This document shows positions 47,698-56,085 of a stretch of DNA of 64,000 nt, one piece after another. The notes under the pieces are model-generated. The model saw nothing but the letters and a program-made list of their open reading frames with translations. It made no database searches and was not told the DNA's origin. The translations under genes were made by a program, and so were the position numbers. The stretch is from Gordonia terrae (GTDB taxonomy: Bacteria > Actinomycetota > Actinomycetes > Mycobacteriales > Mycobacteriaceae): assembly GCF_001698225.1 (NCBI RefSeq), contig NZ_CP016594.1:2294001-2358000 (forward strand), written 5' to 3'. Every line of letters starts with the position of its first letter. Within the stretch, counting starts at the first letter, position 1.

Positions 47698-48318
47698 ATG
47701 TCAGTGCAGGCACAGACCACCGACCGCGTCGATTTCTGGTTCGACCCGCTCTGCCCGTGGTGCTGGATCACCTCGCGCTGGATCCTGGAGGCCGAGCAGG
47801 TCCGGCCGATCGACGTCAACTTCCACATCATGAGTCTCGCCGTCCTCAACGAGGGCAAGGACATTCCCGATGAGTACCGCGAGGGACTCAAGCACGCGTG
47901 GCGCCCCGTCCGCGTCATCGCCGCTGCAGCCGCCCAGAAGGGCGACGAGATACTCGCGCCGCTGTACACCGCGATGGGTACCCGCATCCACAACCAGGGC
48001 ATCAAGGATCTCGACGAGGTCATCGCCGGAGCGCTCGACGAACTCGGCCTCGACGCCTCGCTCGCGGAGGCGGCCGACGGCACCGACTTCGACGAGACGA
48101 TTCGCACGAGTCATCACGCCGGGATGGACAAGGTCGGCGACGACGTCGGAACGCCCACCATTCACGTCAACGACGTGGCCTTCTTCGGCCCCGTGCTGTC
48201 GCGCATCCCGCGCGGTGAGGATGCCGGAACGGTGTGGGACGGTGCGCGCGCCCTGGCGTCCTACCCCCACTTCTTCGAACTCAAGCGGACGCGCGACGAA
48301 GACCCGCAGTTCGACTGA
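47698..48318 (+). CDS. DsbA-family oxidoreductase (mycothiol-dependent type, Rv2466c-like)
   Basis: A 206-residue thioredoxin-fold protein with a helical insertion. The active site is CPWC (Cys19, Cys22) in [19 protein letters not shown], and the cis-Pro segment is VGTPTIHVN. No signal peptide, so cytoplasmic. In M. tuberculosis Rv2466c is a mycothiol-dependent reductase that activates nitro-prodrugs and protects against oxidants. GAGAGGA lies 5 nt before ATG 47698. Confidence 0.92.
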   Translation: MSVQAQTTDRVDFWFDPLCPWCWITSRWILEAEQVRPIDVNFHIMSLAVLNEGKDIPDEYREGLKHAWRPVRVIAAAAAQKGDEILAPLYTAMGTRIHNQGIKDLDEVIAGALDELGLDASLAEAADGTDFDETIRTSHHAGMDKVGDDVGTPTIHVNDVAFFGPVLSRIPRGEDAGTVWDGARALASYPHFFELKRTRDEDPQFD

Positions 48319-48351
48319 CCGGGTCCGATTGCGTGACAACGGCTCCGCGCG

Positions 48352-49398
48352 TCAGAAACGCGGCGGGGGCTCGATGCCGTTGGGTAGTGCGCCCGGTGCG
48401 AGTGTCGCGGGATGCGGCGGCGGCGCCACCGCCACCACGTTGCCGCTCCCGACGCCTCGGACGATCTGGCGCGGGCGCAGCAGCATCGCCCCCGGCCGGG
48501 TCCGGTCGCGGAGAGCGGCCGCGCGCCAGGTCAGCACCGGATGCGAGGACATCGCGTTGGTCAGGAAGGTGAAGAAGCCGCGCTCGTGGGTCGCCCGGTC
48601 GGCGAACTGGTCGAAGTCCACCGCCGAGAGCATGTATTTGCCCGCGGCCAGGACCCCCATCGCCCCGGGCGACCCGCCGGGTCTGGCGTAGTACCCGTAG
48701 TTGTCGGCGCTGTACTCCTGCGCGCGCGACAACGCCGCGCCGAGGACCGGGATGTTCATCCCGACGATCGTCGAGAGCTGCCGCCAGTACGAGGTGTGCC
48801 CGGCCGCGATGTGGCCGACCTCATGCCCGATGATGAACTCGAGCGCCTGTGGGTCCCGGGCGGCGCCGCCCACCTCGAACAGGTCGGAGTAGACGACGAC
48901 GAAACGCCGGAACCCATGCCCGGACGCGAACGCGTTGATCGCGCCGTTGCCGAGGACGACATAGGCGTCGGGCACGTACTCGAGTCCGAAGCGTGCGGCG
49001 GCCTCGACGACCATCCGGTGCCCGTCCGGGAACTGGGTCGGCGTCATCTGCACCCCGTTCACCCGCGGCGATGCATAGGTCAGGCCGCGGATCACGAAGA
49101 GCAGGAGCGGGAACAGCAACGCACCCAACAACAGCTGGTCGAGCGTGCCCAGCGCGACGAGCAGGATGATCGCCCCGTATCCCACCACCGTCGTGACGAT
49201 CACCACGACGAGCGCCGGGATCTCCCAGGGGTGGAGACGGGGTCGCGCCGCGTAGTGGGCCGGCCGCAGCCACCGACGGGCCGGGTCGGCCGGAGCGGGT
49301 GGCGGCGGATCGGCGACACCGGGCACGTTCGGGATCGGCGCCCCGGCGGCGGGTGCGCGGCCGTTCGGCTGGTGGGGGATGGGCAGGGGCGTGTCCAC
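48352..49398 (-). CDS. M48 family zinc metalloprotease, membrane-bound
   Basis: A 348-residue membrane protease. A Pro-rich cytoplasmic start (1-40) precedes two membrane helices (about 60-105). The zinc site is HEVGH (192-196), with the third ligand Glu in QEYSADNYG. GNGAINAFASG is the usual substrate-groove strand. Related to HtpX-type peptidases that degrade membrane or secreted proteins. Convergent with the DsbA-like gene and divergent from rpiB. Confidence 0.9.
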   Translation of the reverse strand: MDTPLPIPHQPNGRAPAAGAPIPNVPGVADPPPPAPADPARRWLRPAHYAARPRLHPWEIPALVVVIVTTVVGYGAIILLVALGTLDQLLLGALLFPLLLFVIRGLTYASPRVNGVQMTPTQFPDGHRMVVEAAARFGLEYVPDAYVVLGNGAINAFASGHGFRRFVVVYSDLFEVGGAARDPQALEFIIGHEVGHIAAGHTSYWRQLSTIVGMNIPVLGAALSRAQEYSADNYGYYARPGGSPGAMGVLAAGKYMLSAVDFDQFADRATHERGFFTFLTNAMSSHPVLTWRAAALRDRTRPGAMLLRPRQIVRGVGSGNVVAVAPPPHPATLAPGALPNGIEPPPRF

Positions 49399-49420
49399 GC
49401 CCTCAATCTATAGTGGCGCC

Positions 49421-49903
49421 ATGCGTGTCTATCTCGGTGCCGACCATGCCGGATTCGAACTCAAGAACCAGATCGCCGACCATCTCGCGACGGCCGGTCA
49501 CGAGGTCGTGGACTGCGGAGCCCATGTGATGGATCCCGCCGACGACTATCCGGCGTTCTGCATCGCCGCCGCGGCCCGGACCGTCGCCGACCCCGGCAGC
49601 CTGGGAATCGTGCTGGGCGGCAGCGGCAATGGTGAGCAGATCGCCGCCAACAAGGTCCCCGGCGCGCGCTGCGCCCTCGCCTGGAGCGTCGAGACCGCAC
49701 AGCTCGCCCGGCAGCACAACAACGCGCAGCTGATCGGGATCGGCGGCCGGATGCACAGCACCGAGGAGGCGCTCGCCATCGTCGACGCCTTCCTCGCCAC
49801 CCCGTGGTCGGAGGAGGCGCGGCACCAGCGCCGCATCGACATCCTCGCCGAGTACGAGCGCACCGGTCAGGCTCCCGAGGTGCCGGGGGCCCCGGCCGAG
49901 TAG
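49421..49903 (+). CDS. rpiB: ribose-5-phosphate isomerase B
   Basis: A 160-residue LacAB/RpiB enzyme interconverting ribose-5-phosphate and ribulose-5-phosphate. MRVYLGADHAGFELK opens the Rossmann-like fold; LGGSGNGEQIAANK supplies Glu72, the position of the catalytic base in the actinobacterial enzymes, which lack the Cys of the E. coli type. HNNAQLIGIGGR is the phosphate-binding region. Corresponds to Rv2465c; next to nei as in mycobacteria. Confidence 0.96.
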   Translation: MRVYLGADHAGFELKNQIADHLATAGHEVVDCGAHVMDPADDYPAFCIAAAARTVADPGSLGIVLGGSGNGEQIAANKVPGARCALAWSVETAQLARQHNNAQLIGIGGRMHSTEEALAIVDAFLATPWSEEARHQRRIDILAEYERTGQAPEVPGAPAE

Positions 49904-49918
49904 TCGCGGGCCGAGCCC

Positions 49919-50722
49919 GTGCCCGAGGGCCACACGCTCCATCGACTCGCGCGCCGGCAGCAGCGTCTCTTCGGCGGGAAGCAAGTTCGTGTCAGCAGCC
50001 CGCAGGGACGGTTCGCCGACGGAGCGGCAGAAGTCGACGGATTGACCTTTCACGCCGCCGAGGCGTGGGGCAAGCACCTCGTCCATCGCTATCGAGACGG
50101 CCGCATCGAGCGCCTCGTGCACATCCATCTCGGGCTCTACGGTGCCTTCACCGAACTCACCGTGCCCCTGCCCGAACCCGTGGGTCAGGTTCGACTCCGC
50201 ATCGAGGGTGAGACGGCCGGCACGGACCTTCGCGGTCCGACCGCCTGTGAGATCTACCACCCCGCCGACCTCGAGACGTTGATCGCCCGACTCGGGCCGG
50301 ATCCCCTTCGGCGCGATGCCGACCCCGAGCGGGCATGGACCGCGATCTCGCGGTCCACGCGACCCGTCGGCGCTCTCCTGATGGACCAGAAGGTCATCGC
50401 CGGAATCGGCAACGTGTATCGGGCCGAAATCCTGTTCCGGGCGGGCATCGACCCGATGCGTCCCGGAAAGCGTGTTCTCCGTGGCGAATTCGATGCACTC
50501 TGGACCGACCTCGTGGCCCTCATGAAGATCGGGGTGCGACGTGGGCGCATCCATGTGATACGTCCGGAGGACGACTCCGGGGCGCCGGCGTACGCGCCGA
50601 ATCGTCCGCGGACATACGTGTACCGGCGGGCCGGCGAGCCGTGCCGGATCTGTGGGACAACTGTCCTGATCGCCGAACTCGAGGGCCGCAAGCTCTATTG
50701 GTGCCCGGTCTGCCAGACCTGA
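49919..50722 (+). CDS. nei: Fpg/Nei family DNA glycosylase (Nei1-like)
   Basis: A 267-residue base-excision repair enzyme with AP-lyase activity on oxidised pyrimidines. The N-terminus MPEGHTLHRLARR supplies Pro2 and Glu3, the catalytic pair. WGKHLVHRY, HLGLYGAF, GALLMDQKVIAGIGNVYRAE (helix-two-turn-helix) and the C-terminal zinc finger PCRICG...WCPVCQT are all present. GTG 49919 is fixed by the need for Pro2. Corresponds to Rv2464c. Confidence 0.96.
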   Translation: MPEGHTLHRLARRQQRLFGGKQVRVSSPQGRFADGAAEVDGLTFHAAEAWGKHLVHRYRDGRIERLVHIHLGLYGAFTELTVPLPEPVGQVRLRIEGETAGTDLRGPTACEIYHPADLETLIARLGPDPLRRDADPERAWTAISRSTRPVGALLMDQKVIAGIGNVYRAEILFRAGIDPMRPGKRVLRGEFDALWTDLVALMKIGVRRGRIHVIRPEDDSGAPAYAPNRPRTYVYRRAGEPCRICGTTVLIAELEGRKLYWCPVCQT

Positions 50723-50809
50723 CAAGTTACTCCCCGGTCGGTGTGGATAGCCGAACCTTAGTAGCATCGTGCGGGACCGTGAGGTCGTTGCTCATGGGAA
50801 GGGTCGGGG

Positions 50810-51265
50810 ATGACAAGAGGGGGCAGTGTGACAGTCAGCGAAAGCATCCGGTCTCATGCCGGACTGATCTCGCGGGGTGAGGTGTCTCCACTGAAGGACG
50901 TTCCTTTCCACGGCGCCGCCGACGCGCCGATCACCCGACGCGTGCTGGCCGGCGGGGACCTGTTCCCGGAAGCCGAGAAGCGGGTCGTGGCGCACGAGAT
51001 GCGGGCCGTCTCGGCCGCTTCCCGTGACTACTGCGAACCGCACGTGCACGACTGCCCGGAGATCAACATCCTGCTGTCGCTCGACCGTCTCGTCTACGAG
51101 ATCACGCTCGGGGACGAGGTCTATGAGGTCGAGGCGCCGGCGAGCATCTACATCCCCGCCGGACTGGTGCACAGCGCCAACGTGATCGAGGGCAGCGGAT
51201 TCTTCGTGGCGATCATCGAGACCGCCGACTACGTCGCCAAGCCGCCGCCCGCCCAAGCATCCTGA
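50810..51265 (+). CDS. cupin-fold protein, unknown ligand
   Basis: A 151-residue single-domain cupin. Motif 1 region has EPHVHDCPEINILLSL with His and Glu metal ligands, and motif 2 has APASIYIPAGLVHSANV. These would bind a metal. ATG 50810 has GGGAAGGG 6 nt upstream; GTG 50828 with AGAGGGGG is a possible second start. No gene around it suggests a substrate. It begins about 90 bp after nei and could be monocistronic. Confidence 0.75.
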   Translation: MTRGGSVTVSESIRSHAGLISRGEVSPLKDVPFHGAADAPITRRVLAGGDLFPEAEKRVVAHEMRAVSAASRDYCEPHVHDCPEINILLSLDRLVYEITLGDEVYEVEAPASIYIPAGLVHSANVIEGSGFFVAIIETADYVAKPPPAQAS

Positions 51266-51342
51266 CCCGTTCGGTCGGCAGCGGAGGACTCTCAGCGAGC
51301 ACTCAGCGCTCCTGCTGTCGGTTCACACCTGCCGTCGCCACC

Positions 51343-52260
51343 ATGGGGGAGGTGCAGAAGAGTGTGGGGGTCCGCGCCGGACAGCCGGGCGGCGCGTCGT
51401 CGACGATCACCGTCTTCGTGGTGGGCGGGACAGGGGAGTCCTTCGAGGACGACGCCCGTACCGACGTGTCCGGTCTGCTGGCGGGCGTGGCGGACGAGCT
51501 CGACGACCGCTTTGTCTGCCGGTGGGTCGGGTACCCGGCGAGTTACGGGCCCGCGCCGGCTCCGGGCGGCATGAGTTTCGTCGACAGTGTGGCCATCGGA
51601 GCGCGCAGATTGCGCGCGGCCATCCAAACCTCGACAGGTTCGATCGCACTGGTGGGTTACTCGCAGGGTGCCGTGGTCATCCGGACGGCCCTCGCTGACC
51701 TGGACGCCGACGGCGCGCCCGACTCGGACCGGATCCTCGGTGTGGGTCTGGTCGCCGATCCACACCAGCCGCCCGGTGCGGTTCCCGGTTGTCGCGGATG
51801 GGGCGTGGCCGGACCGGGAGTTGATCTACCCGTGGGACTTCCGGTGTGCTGGGTGGGCGCAGCCGAGGACATGATCTGCAACGCGGCTGCCGATTCACTG
51901 GTCCGCGACATCGCCGACCTCACCGGGTCGATGACCTTCGCCGGGGTCGGCAGATGGGGTCGAAGTGCGTGGAAGGTCTTGCGCACCAACGACTTGCAGA
52001 ATGCAAGACGTACTTCTGTCCGGCCGGCACAGTGGCGACGCGACCTCGCGCGTCTCACGGCTGCCTGGCGCGAGATCCGGTGGTACCTCCCGCCACGGAT
52101 ACGCATCAGCGGCCTGTGGGTCAGCAATGCCGCCGGCGGACGGCACACGTCCTACCGCAGCGAACCCTACCGGCGCACGTCGGTGACGGATCCCGCGTCG
52201 ACCGGGTGTCAGGTGATCGCCCGGTGGCTCCAGGTGCAGGCGACCTTCGCGGCCGGGTAG
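51343..52260 (+). CDS. cutinase/PE-PPE/LysB-type alpha/beta hydrolase
   Basis: A 305-residue serine hydrolase. The nucleophile is in IALVGYSQGAVV (Ser near residue 107), a likely acid in CWVGAAEDMICNAA, and the His in GGRHTSYRSE near the C-terminus: the order and spacing of the cutinase-like PE-PPE and mycobacteriophage LysB group. LysB enzymes cleave the mycolate-arabinogalactan ester. No signal peptide and no peptidoglycan-binding domain are visible, so it may act in the cytoplasm or by another route. ATG 51343 is used; an alternative GTG at 51364 has GGGGGAGG upstream. Confidence 0.75.
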   Translation: MGEVQKSVGVRAGQPGGASSTITVFVVGGTGESFEDDARTDVSGLLAGVADELDDRFVCRWVGYPASYGPAPAPGGMSFVDSVAIGARRLRAAIQTSTGSIALVGYSQGAVVIRTALADLDADGAPDSDRILGVGLVADPHQPPGAVPGCRGWGVAGPGVDLPVGLPVCWVGAAEDMICNAAADSLVRDIADLTGSMTFAGVGRWGRSAWKVLRTNDLQNARRTSVRPAQWRRDLARLTAAWREIRWYLPPRIRISGLWVSNAAGGRHTSYRSEPYRRTSVTDPASTGCQVIARWLQVQATFAAG

Positions 52261-52268
52261 CGACATGA

Positions 52269-52303
52269 CGAGGGGCCGGTCACCTCTGGTGACCGGCCCC
52301 TCG
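52269..52303. terminator. bidirectional terminator between hydrolase and ldt
   Basis: A perfect 16-bp stem, CGAGGGGCCGGTCACC (52269-52284) and GGTGACCGGCCCCTCG (52288-52303), with loop TCT, sits between convergent genes. Confidence 0.9.
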
Positions 52304-52320
52304 CTACGTCTGTTCCGGAC

Positions 52321-53025
52321 TCAGGTGTTCTGGTACTTCGGTCCGATGGTGTTACGCACCACGATCGGGGTGTTGCGGGGCACGTTGTCGTACACCCACT
52401 TGCCGTACTCGGTGGTCACGTTGATGCAGCCGTGGCTGACGTTGCTGCGGCCCTGCTGATTGACCGACCAGGGTGCGGCGTGGATGAAGATCCCGTCCCA
52501 CGACATGCGGGTCGCGTACTCGACGTAGGTGCGGTAGCCCTCTGCGGAGTCCACCGGGACGCCGTACGTGGACGAATCCATGTACATGTCGCGGTACTTC
52601 TCCTTGGTGTAGTACACGCCGTGGGGGGTCGGGTTCTTGTCGGACCCCATCGAGATCGGCATCTTCTTGACGACCTCGCCGTTGTGCCACCAGGTGATGG
52701 TGTGGGTGTTGTCGTCGGCCAGCGCGATGTAGCCGGTCTCGGTCTTCACGTTCGGGATGGCCGGATCGGCCGGCTTCTCCTCGGTCGTCGTGGTCGACGA
52801 CGGCGGCTGCGGGGCCTCGGGGGTGCTCGGCGCCGGCGGTGTCGGCAGGCCGGGAATCGCCGGGATCTCGACCGGCGGCAAGCCAGGGATCACGGTGACC
52901 GGTACGGCGTTCGCGACGCCGGGAAGTGCGAGGGCCATCGCCAGGACGCCGAAGACGACAGCCGTGAGGCGTCGAGCCGAGCGGCGACGCGAGGCGCGCG
53001 GGGTCGGCACAGGGGAGTTCAACAC
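52321..53025 (-). CDS. L,D-transpeptidase, secreted
   Basis: A 234-residue secreted YkuD enzyme. The signal peptide (about residues 1-40, ending GVANA) is followed by a Pro-rich linker (41-90) and the YkuD domain, with MYMDSSTYGVP, IFIHAAPWSV and SHGCINV carrying the catalytic Cys200. It lacks the Ig domains of the other transpeptidase at 486-1700, so it resembles the shorter mycobacterial Ldts. GTG 53025 has GAAGG 8 nt upstream; ATGs further upstream would bury the signal. It likely forms 3-3 peptidoglycan cross-links or attaches proteins. Confidence 0.92.
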   Translation of the reverse strand: MLNSPVPTPRASRRRSARRLTAVVFGVLAMALALPGVANAVPVTVIPGLPPVEIPAIPGLPTPPAPSTPEAPQPPSSTTTTEEKPADPAIPNVKTETGYIALADDNTHTITWWHNGEVVKKMPISMGSDKNPTPHGVYYTKEKYRDMYMDSSTYGVPVDSAEGYRTYVEYATRMSWDGIFIHAAPWSVNQQGRSNVSHGCINVTTEYGKWVYDNVPRNTPIVVRNTIGPKYQNT

Positions 53026-53080
53026 AGGTCGTACCTTCGGTTCGATGGGTCTTTCCGCGCATCGGCCTGAGCGCTGCACC

Positions 53081-53110
53081 ATCGTTACACAACCGTTGTC
53101 ATGGGTCCAA
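53081..53110 (-). promoter_or_regulatory. predicted promoter of the second L,D-transpeptidase
   Basis: On the minus strand TTGGAC (53110-53105) is 17 nt from TAACGAT (53087-53081), a good housekeeping -35/-10 pair with TGTG before the -10. It places the start about 50 nt upstream of GTG 53025. The spacer includes ACAAC-C-GTTGT, a short palindrome that may be an operator. Confidence 0.6.
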
Positions 53111-53198
53111 GGAGTCGGGCACCCTGAATGACCCCGCGATCGCGAACGGGCGATACGACGTGGCAAAACCCGAGGTGAGCGTGGCTACACACCTGATG

Positions 53199-53214
53199 TG
53201 TGACGGTTGTCACA
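53199..53214. promoter_or_regulatory. perfect CRP/GlxR-type palindrome
   Basis: TGTGA (53199-53203), CGGTTG, TCACA (53210-53214) fits the CRP/GlxR consensus TGTGA-N6-TCACA without mismatch. It lies about 90 bp upstream of the -35 of the transpeptidase promoter. The only other gene start nearby is none, so the ldt gene is the likely target. A family member corresponding to GlxR/Rv3676 would bind. Confidence 0.65.
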
Positions 53215-53336
53215 TTCACGAGTCATGATGGTCCGTCGGCGGCTGGTGCGACTCATCTTCGCCGACGTACCGACAATGTCAACAGGATCGTTTGTCCCAG
53301 TGTTACTTGGGCTTTGGAGACTGTTGGGTTTCGGGG

Positions 53337-53522
53337 TCAGACGGGCTGTGGGTGTTCGGTCCGAAGGTGGCGCGCGGGCTGCGAACACGCTTCGTCCCGG
53401 CAGACGAGCATCACATCGACGCGGCCGACGCCCGCCTCGGACTCGGTGACGTCGCGACGGAGGTACAGGGGCGCGCCGCAGGAGCCGCAGCGACGCTGGG
53501 TTTTCGTGTGGCTGGAGGACAT
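53337..53522 (-). CDS. small zinc-ribbon protein, hypothetical
   Basis: A 61-residue protein. CGSCGAPLYLRRDV at the start and LVCRDEACSQPARH 20 residues later give a Cys4 arrangement (CxxC ... CxxxxC) that could bind zinc. Basic character suggests nucleic acid or ribosome contact. No convincing ribosome-binding site precedes ATG 53522, so the start and the gene itself are moderately supported. No close family recognised. Confidence 0.5.
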   Translation of the reverse strand: MSSSHTKTQRRCGSCGAPLYLRRDVTESEAGVGRVDVMLVCRDEACSQPARHLRTEHPQPV

Positions 53523-53770
53523 GGATCAACGGTACGCCAGGTGTGGCGTGGATCACAGCCCGCTCTGCCGGCGGCGGCCGTCCGCAGGATTGTGGTCCGG
53601 TCGGGTGACTCTGGCTGGATTCTGAGACATTCAGCGTGAAACCGCAGGTGGGCGAAGGCGAGCGGAGGAACGTCGACCGTGGGGGCGGTGAGCGGTGCCC
53701 TCGGAAAGGAGTGCGTTCGCATCCTCGAAACCTCTCCGGCATGAGAGGTGATTCACCGTTAGGAACCTCG

Positions 53771-54037
53771 ATGACCAGACTCATAGCAACACTAACATTC
53801 GCCGCGGCGGCATTCGTCGGAAGCGCTGGACTCGTGGCGGGCGCGGGACCCGCGGACGCCGAGCCGTGCAAGATGGCGGTCGGCAACGGTCAGTTCGCAC
53901 CCTGCCCGCCGCCGATCATCTCGACCGGGCCCGGCGATCCATCGGCGCCCGGACATCCCGCCGAGGAGCCGACCCCGGAGATCGAGTACGAATATGTCCC
54001 GCTGCCGTTGCCGTGGGACGCGCCCCCGGAGCCCTGA
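53771..54037 (+). CDS. small secreted Pro-rich protein, hypothetical
   Basis: An 88-residue exported protein. The signal peptide (residues 1-30, LIATLTFAAAAFVGSAGLVAG, cleavage after ADA) is followed by a short Pro/Glu-rich chain with two Cys (PCKM and PCPPP) that could form a disulfide. AGGAA sits 6 nt before ATG 53771; ATG 53741 is an alternative. Function unknown. A terminator follows at once. Confidence 0.7.
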   Translation: MTRLIATLTFAAAAFVGSAGLVAGAGPADAEPCKMAVGNGQFAPCPPPIISTGPGDPSAPGHPAEEPTPEIEYEYVPLPLPWDAPPEP

Positions 54038-54046
54038 CACGTCGAA

Positions 54047-54073
54047 GGCCCGGAGGCGTTGCGCCTCCGGGCC
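54047..54073. terminator. terminator between the small secreted protein gene and tRNA-Gly
   Basis: GGCCCGGAGGCG (54047-54058) and CGCCTCCGGGCC (54062-54073) form a 12-bp perfect stem with loop TTG, lying between two convergent transcripts. Confidence 0.85.
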
Positions 54074-54079
54074 CGGTGG

Positions 54080-54150
54080 AGCGGGTGACGGGAATCGAAC
54101 CCGCGTAGCTAGTTTGGAAGACTAGGGCTCTACCATTGAGCTACACCCGC
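54080..54150 (-). tRNA. tRNA-Gly (anticodon TCC)
   Basis: On the minus strand GCGGGTG (54150-54144) pairs with CACCCGC (54087-54081); discriminator T from 54080. The anticodon loop CTTCCAA holds TCC. Length 71 nt, normal for tRNA-Gly. Confidence 0.96.
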
Positions 54151-54381
54151 GTTGCCCACGCTGCCGTCGAATTCCGGCGTCGCGTGCGATGAGTGACTGT
54201 ACCGGCAGGGTGGCCGGAACCCGAAATCGGGGTGGGTCCGAGGGTCGGCAACTGTCGGGGCCCGGGGATTCGTCGCCGCTGTGCGGTACCCGTCGGCGGG
54301 CTCGGCCATGGGGGCACGTACTATCTCTTGTTGGCCCTGATGCGCGGTCGCCCTCCGGGGTCCTCTCGCGTGTTCGGACCC

Positions 54382-54458
<77 letters not shown>

Positions 54459-54542
54459 GATCGATGTGGCCAACCGGTCACCCGGTGCACGGCCCGCGAA
54501 CGACCGAACTTCCACCACCGTAGATATAAGGAGTATTCAGGC

Positions 54543-55910
54543 GTGAAGAGCACTGTCGAGCAACTCACCCCGACCCGGGTCAAGCTCAACGTCGAGGTCC
54601 CGTTCGAGGAGCTGTCGGCAGACTTCGACCGGGCCTACCAGTCGTTGGCCCAGCAGATCCGTATTCCCGGCTTCCGTCCGGGCAAGGCGCCCGCGAAGCT
54701 GATCGAGGCCCGCGTCGGTCGCGACTCGATCCTCGCGCAGGTCGTCAACGACGCGATTCCGGTCAAGTACTCCGAGGCCGTCGCCGAGACCGAGACCAAG
54801 GCCATCGGCCAGCCCGAGATCGACCTCTCGGAGCTGAAGTACGGCGAGTCGGTGACCTTCACCGCCGAGGTCGACGTCCGCCCGGAGATCACCCTGCCCG
54901 ACTACTCGACCCTGTCGGTCGAGGTCGACGCGATCGAGGTCGACGAGGCAGCCGTGGACGAGCAGCTCGAAGGACTGCGCGCCCGCTTCGGCACCCTCAA
55001 GGGCGTCGAACGCGGTGTGGAGAACGGCGACTTCGTCTCCATCGACCTGGCTGCGACCGTCGACGGCGAGACCGTCGAGGAGGCCTCCACCGAGGGCCTG
55101 TCCCACGAGGTCGGTTCCGGCCAGCTGATCGACGGGCTCGACGAGGCACTCATCGGCTTGACGGCAGGCGAGGACAAGGAGTTCACGACCAAGCTCGTCG
55201 CCGGCGATCATGCCGGTGAGGAGGCGCTGGTGAAGGTGACCGTTCAGTCGGTCAAGGAGCGCGAGCTGCCCGAGGTCGACGACGAGTTCGCCCAGATGGC
55301 CAGCGAGTTCGACACCGTCGACGAGCTGCGCGCCAGCCTGGCCGAGCGCGTCGAGCAGTCGGCGAAGCTGGAGCAGGCCAACAAGATCCGCGACGCGGTC
55401 CTCGAGAAGCTGCTCGAGACCGTCGAGATCCCCGTGCCGGAGAAGGTCGTCGACGAAGAGGTCGAGGGCCAGCAGCACCAGGTCATCCACGCCCTGGGAC
55501 ACGATGACGAGCAGGTCGCCAAGTTCCTCGAGGCGCAGGGCAAGACCCGCGAGGAGTGGGACGCGGAGTCCCGCGACGAGGCCGAGAAGTCGGTCAAGCA
55601 GCAGCTGCTGCTCGACGCCATCGCCGACCAGCAGGACACCGAGGTCAGTCAGGACGAGCTGACCCAGCAGATCATCTTCACCGCCCAGCGCTACGGCATG
55701 CAGCCGCAGGAGTTCATCCAGCAGCTGACACAGGCCAACCAGGTCGGCGCCGTCTATGCCGACGTCCGTCGCGGCAAGTCGCTGGCCGCCATCGTCGGCG
55801 ACGTGACCGTCACCGACACCAATGGAGCGACCGTCGACACCGCCGAGTTCTTCGGCGGCAAGGACGACGCCGAGGAGTCCGACGCGGAGACGTCCGACAC
55901 CGACAACTGA
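54543..55910 (+). CDS. tig: trigger factor (ribosome-associated chaperone and prolyl isomerase)
   Basis: A 455-residue chaperone. The ribosome-binding signature GFRPGKAP lies at residues 38-45, in FRPGK form. The FKBP-type isomerase domain (about 150-245) begins VENGDFVSIDLAATVDG, and the C-terminal helical arms follow to about 430, with an acidic tail. It binds nascent chains at the tunnel exit. GTG 54543 has AAGGAG upstream. It precedes clpP1-clpP2 as in many bacteria and corresponds to Rv2462c. Confidence 0.96.
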   Translation: MKSTVEQLTPTRVKLNVEVPFEELSADFDRAYQSLAQQIRIPGFRPGKAPAKLIEARVGRDSILAQVVNDAIPVKYSEAVAETETKAIGQPEIDLSELKYGESVTFTAEVDVRPEITLPDYSTLSVEVDAIEVDEAAVDEQLEGLRARFGTLKGVERGVENGDFVSIDLAATVDGETVEEASTEGLSHEVGSGQLIDGLDEALIGLTAGEDKEFTTKLVAGDHAGEEALVKVTVQSVKERELPEVDDEFAQMASEFDTVDELRASLAERVEQSAKLEQANKIRDAVLEKLLETVEIPVPEKVVDEEVEGQQHQVIHALGHDDEQVAKFLEAQGKTREEWDAESRDEAEKSVKQQLLLDAIADQQDTEVSQDELTQQIIFTAQRYGMQPQEFIQQLTQANQVGAVYADVRRGKSLAAIVGDVTVTDTNGATVDTAEFFGGKDDAEESDAETSDTDN

Positions 55911-55953
55911 TCGACTCCGGCCGCGGCCCCGAGTGCCGCACCTGATCCGCGCC

Positions 55954-55985
55954 ATCGCCGGTCCTCGTCCACGAGGACCGGCGAT
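55954..55985 (+). terminator. terminator after tig
   Basis: ATCGCCGGTCCTCGT (55954-55968) and ACGAGGACCGGCGAT (55971-55985) form a 15-bp stem (closing loop in practice TCCA), 44 nt after the tig stop. No U-tract follows; the tandem repeat begins 8 nt later. Confidence 0.8.
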
Positions 55986-55992
55986 TGCCGTC

Positions 55993-56060
55993 GGTCCACC
56001 ATGGCGCACGGTCCACCATGGCGCACGGTCCACCATGGCGCACGGTCCACCATGGCGCAC
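55993..56060. repeat. four perfect tandem copies of a 17-bp unit
   Basis: The unit GGTCCACCATGGCGCAC occurs four times without a gap or mismatch (55993-56009, 56010-56026, 56027-56043, 56044-56060). It lies between the tig terminator and the clpP1 promoter region. Each unit includes the palindrome CCATGG. 17 is not a multiple of 3, so a coding repeat is unlikely. Confidence 0.95.
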
Positions 56061-56085
56061 AGATCGTTCACGGTGCCGAAGGTGG

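Noticed and set aside
44986..48318. Very long plus-strand open frame of over 1100 codons opposite pepN
   Set aside because: Only its last 206 codons (from 47698) resemble a protein, the DsbA-like one. The rest is antisense to a clear M1 aminopeptidase and is a GC-codon artefact.
53185..53886. 233-codon minus-strand frame over the zinc-ribbon and secreted-protein genes
   Set aside because: Pro/Arg/Ser-rich without pattern; conflicts with the signal-peptide gene and the Cys4 frame.
55993..56060. CRISPR array
   Set aside because: Units are 17 bp and directly adjacent without spacers; no cas genes.
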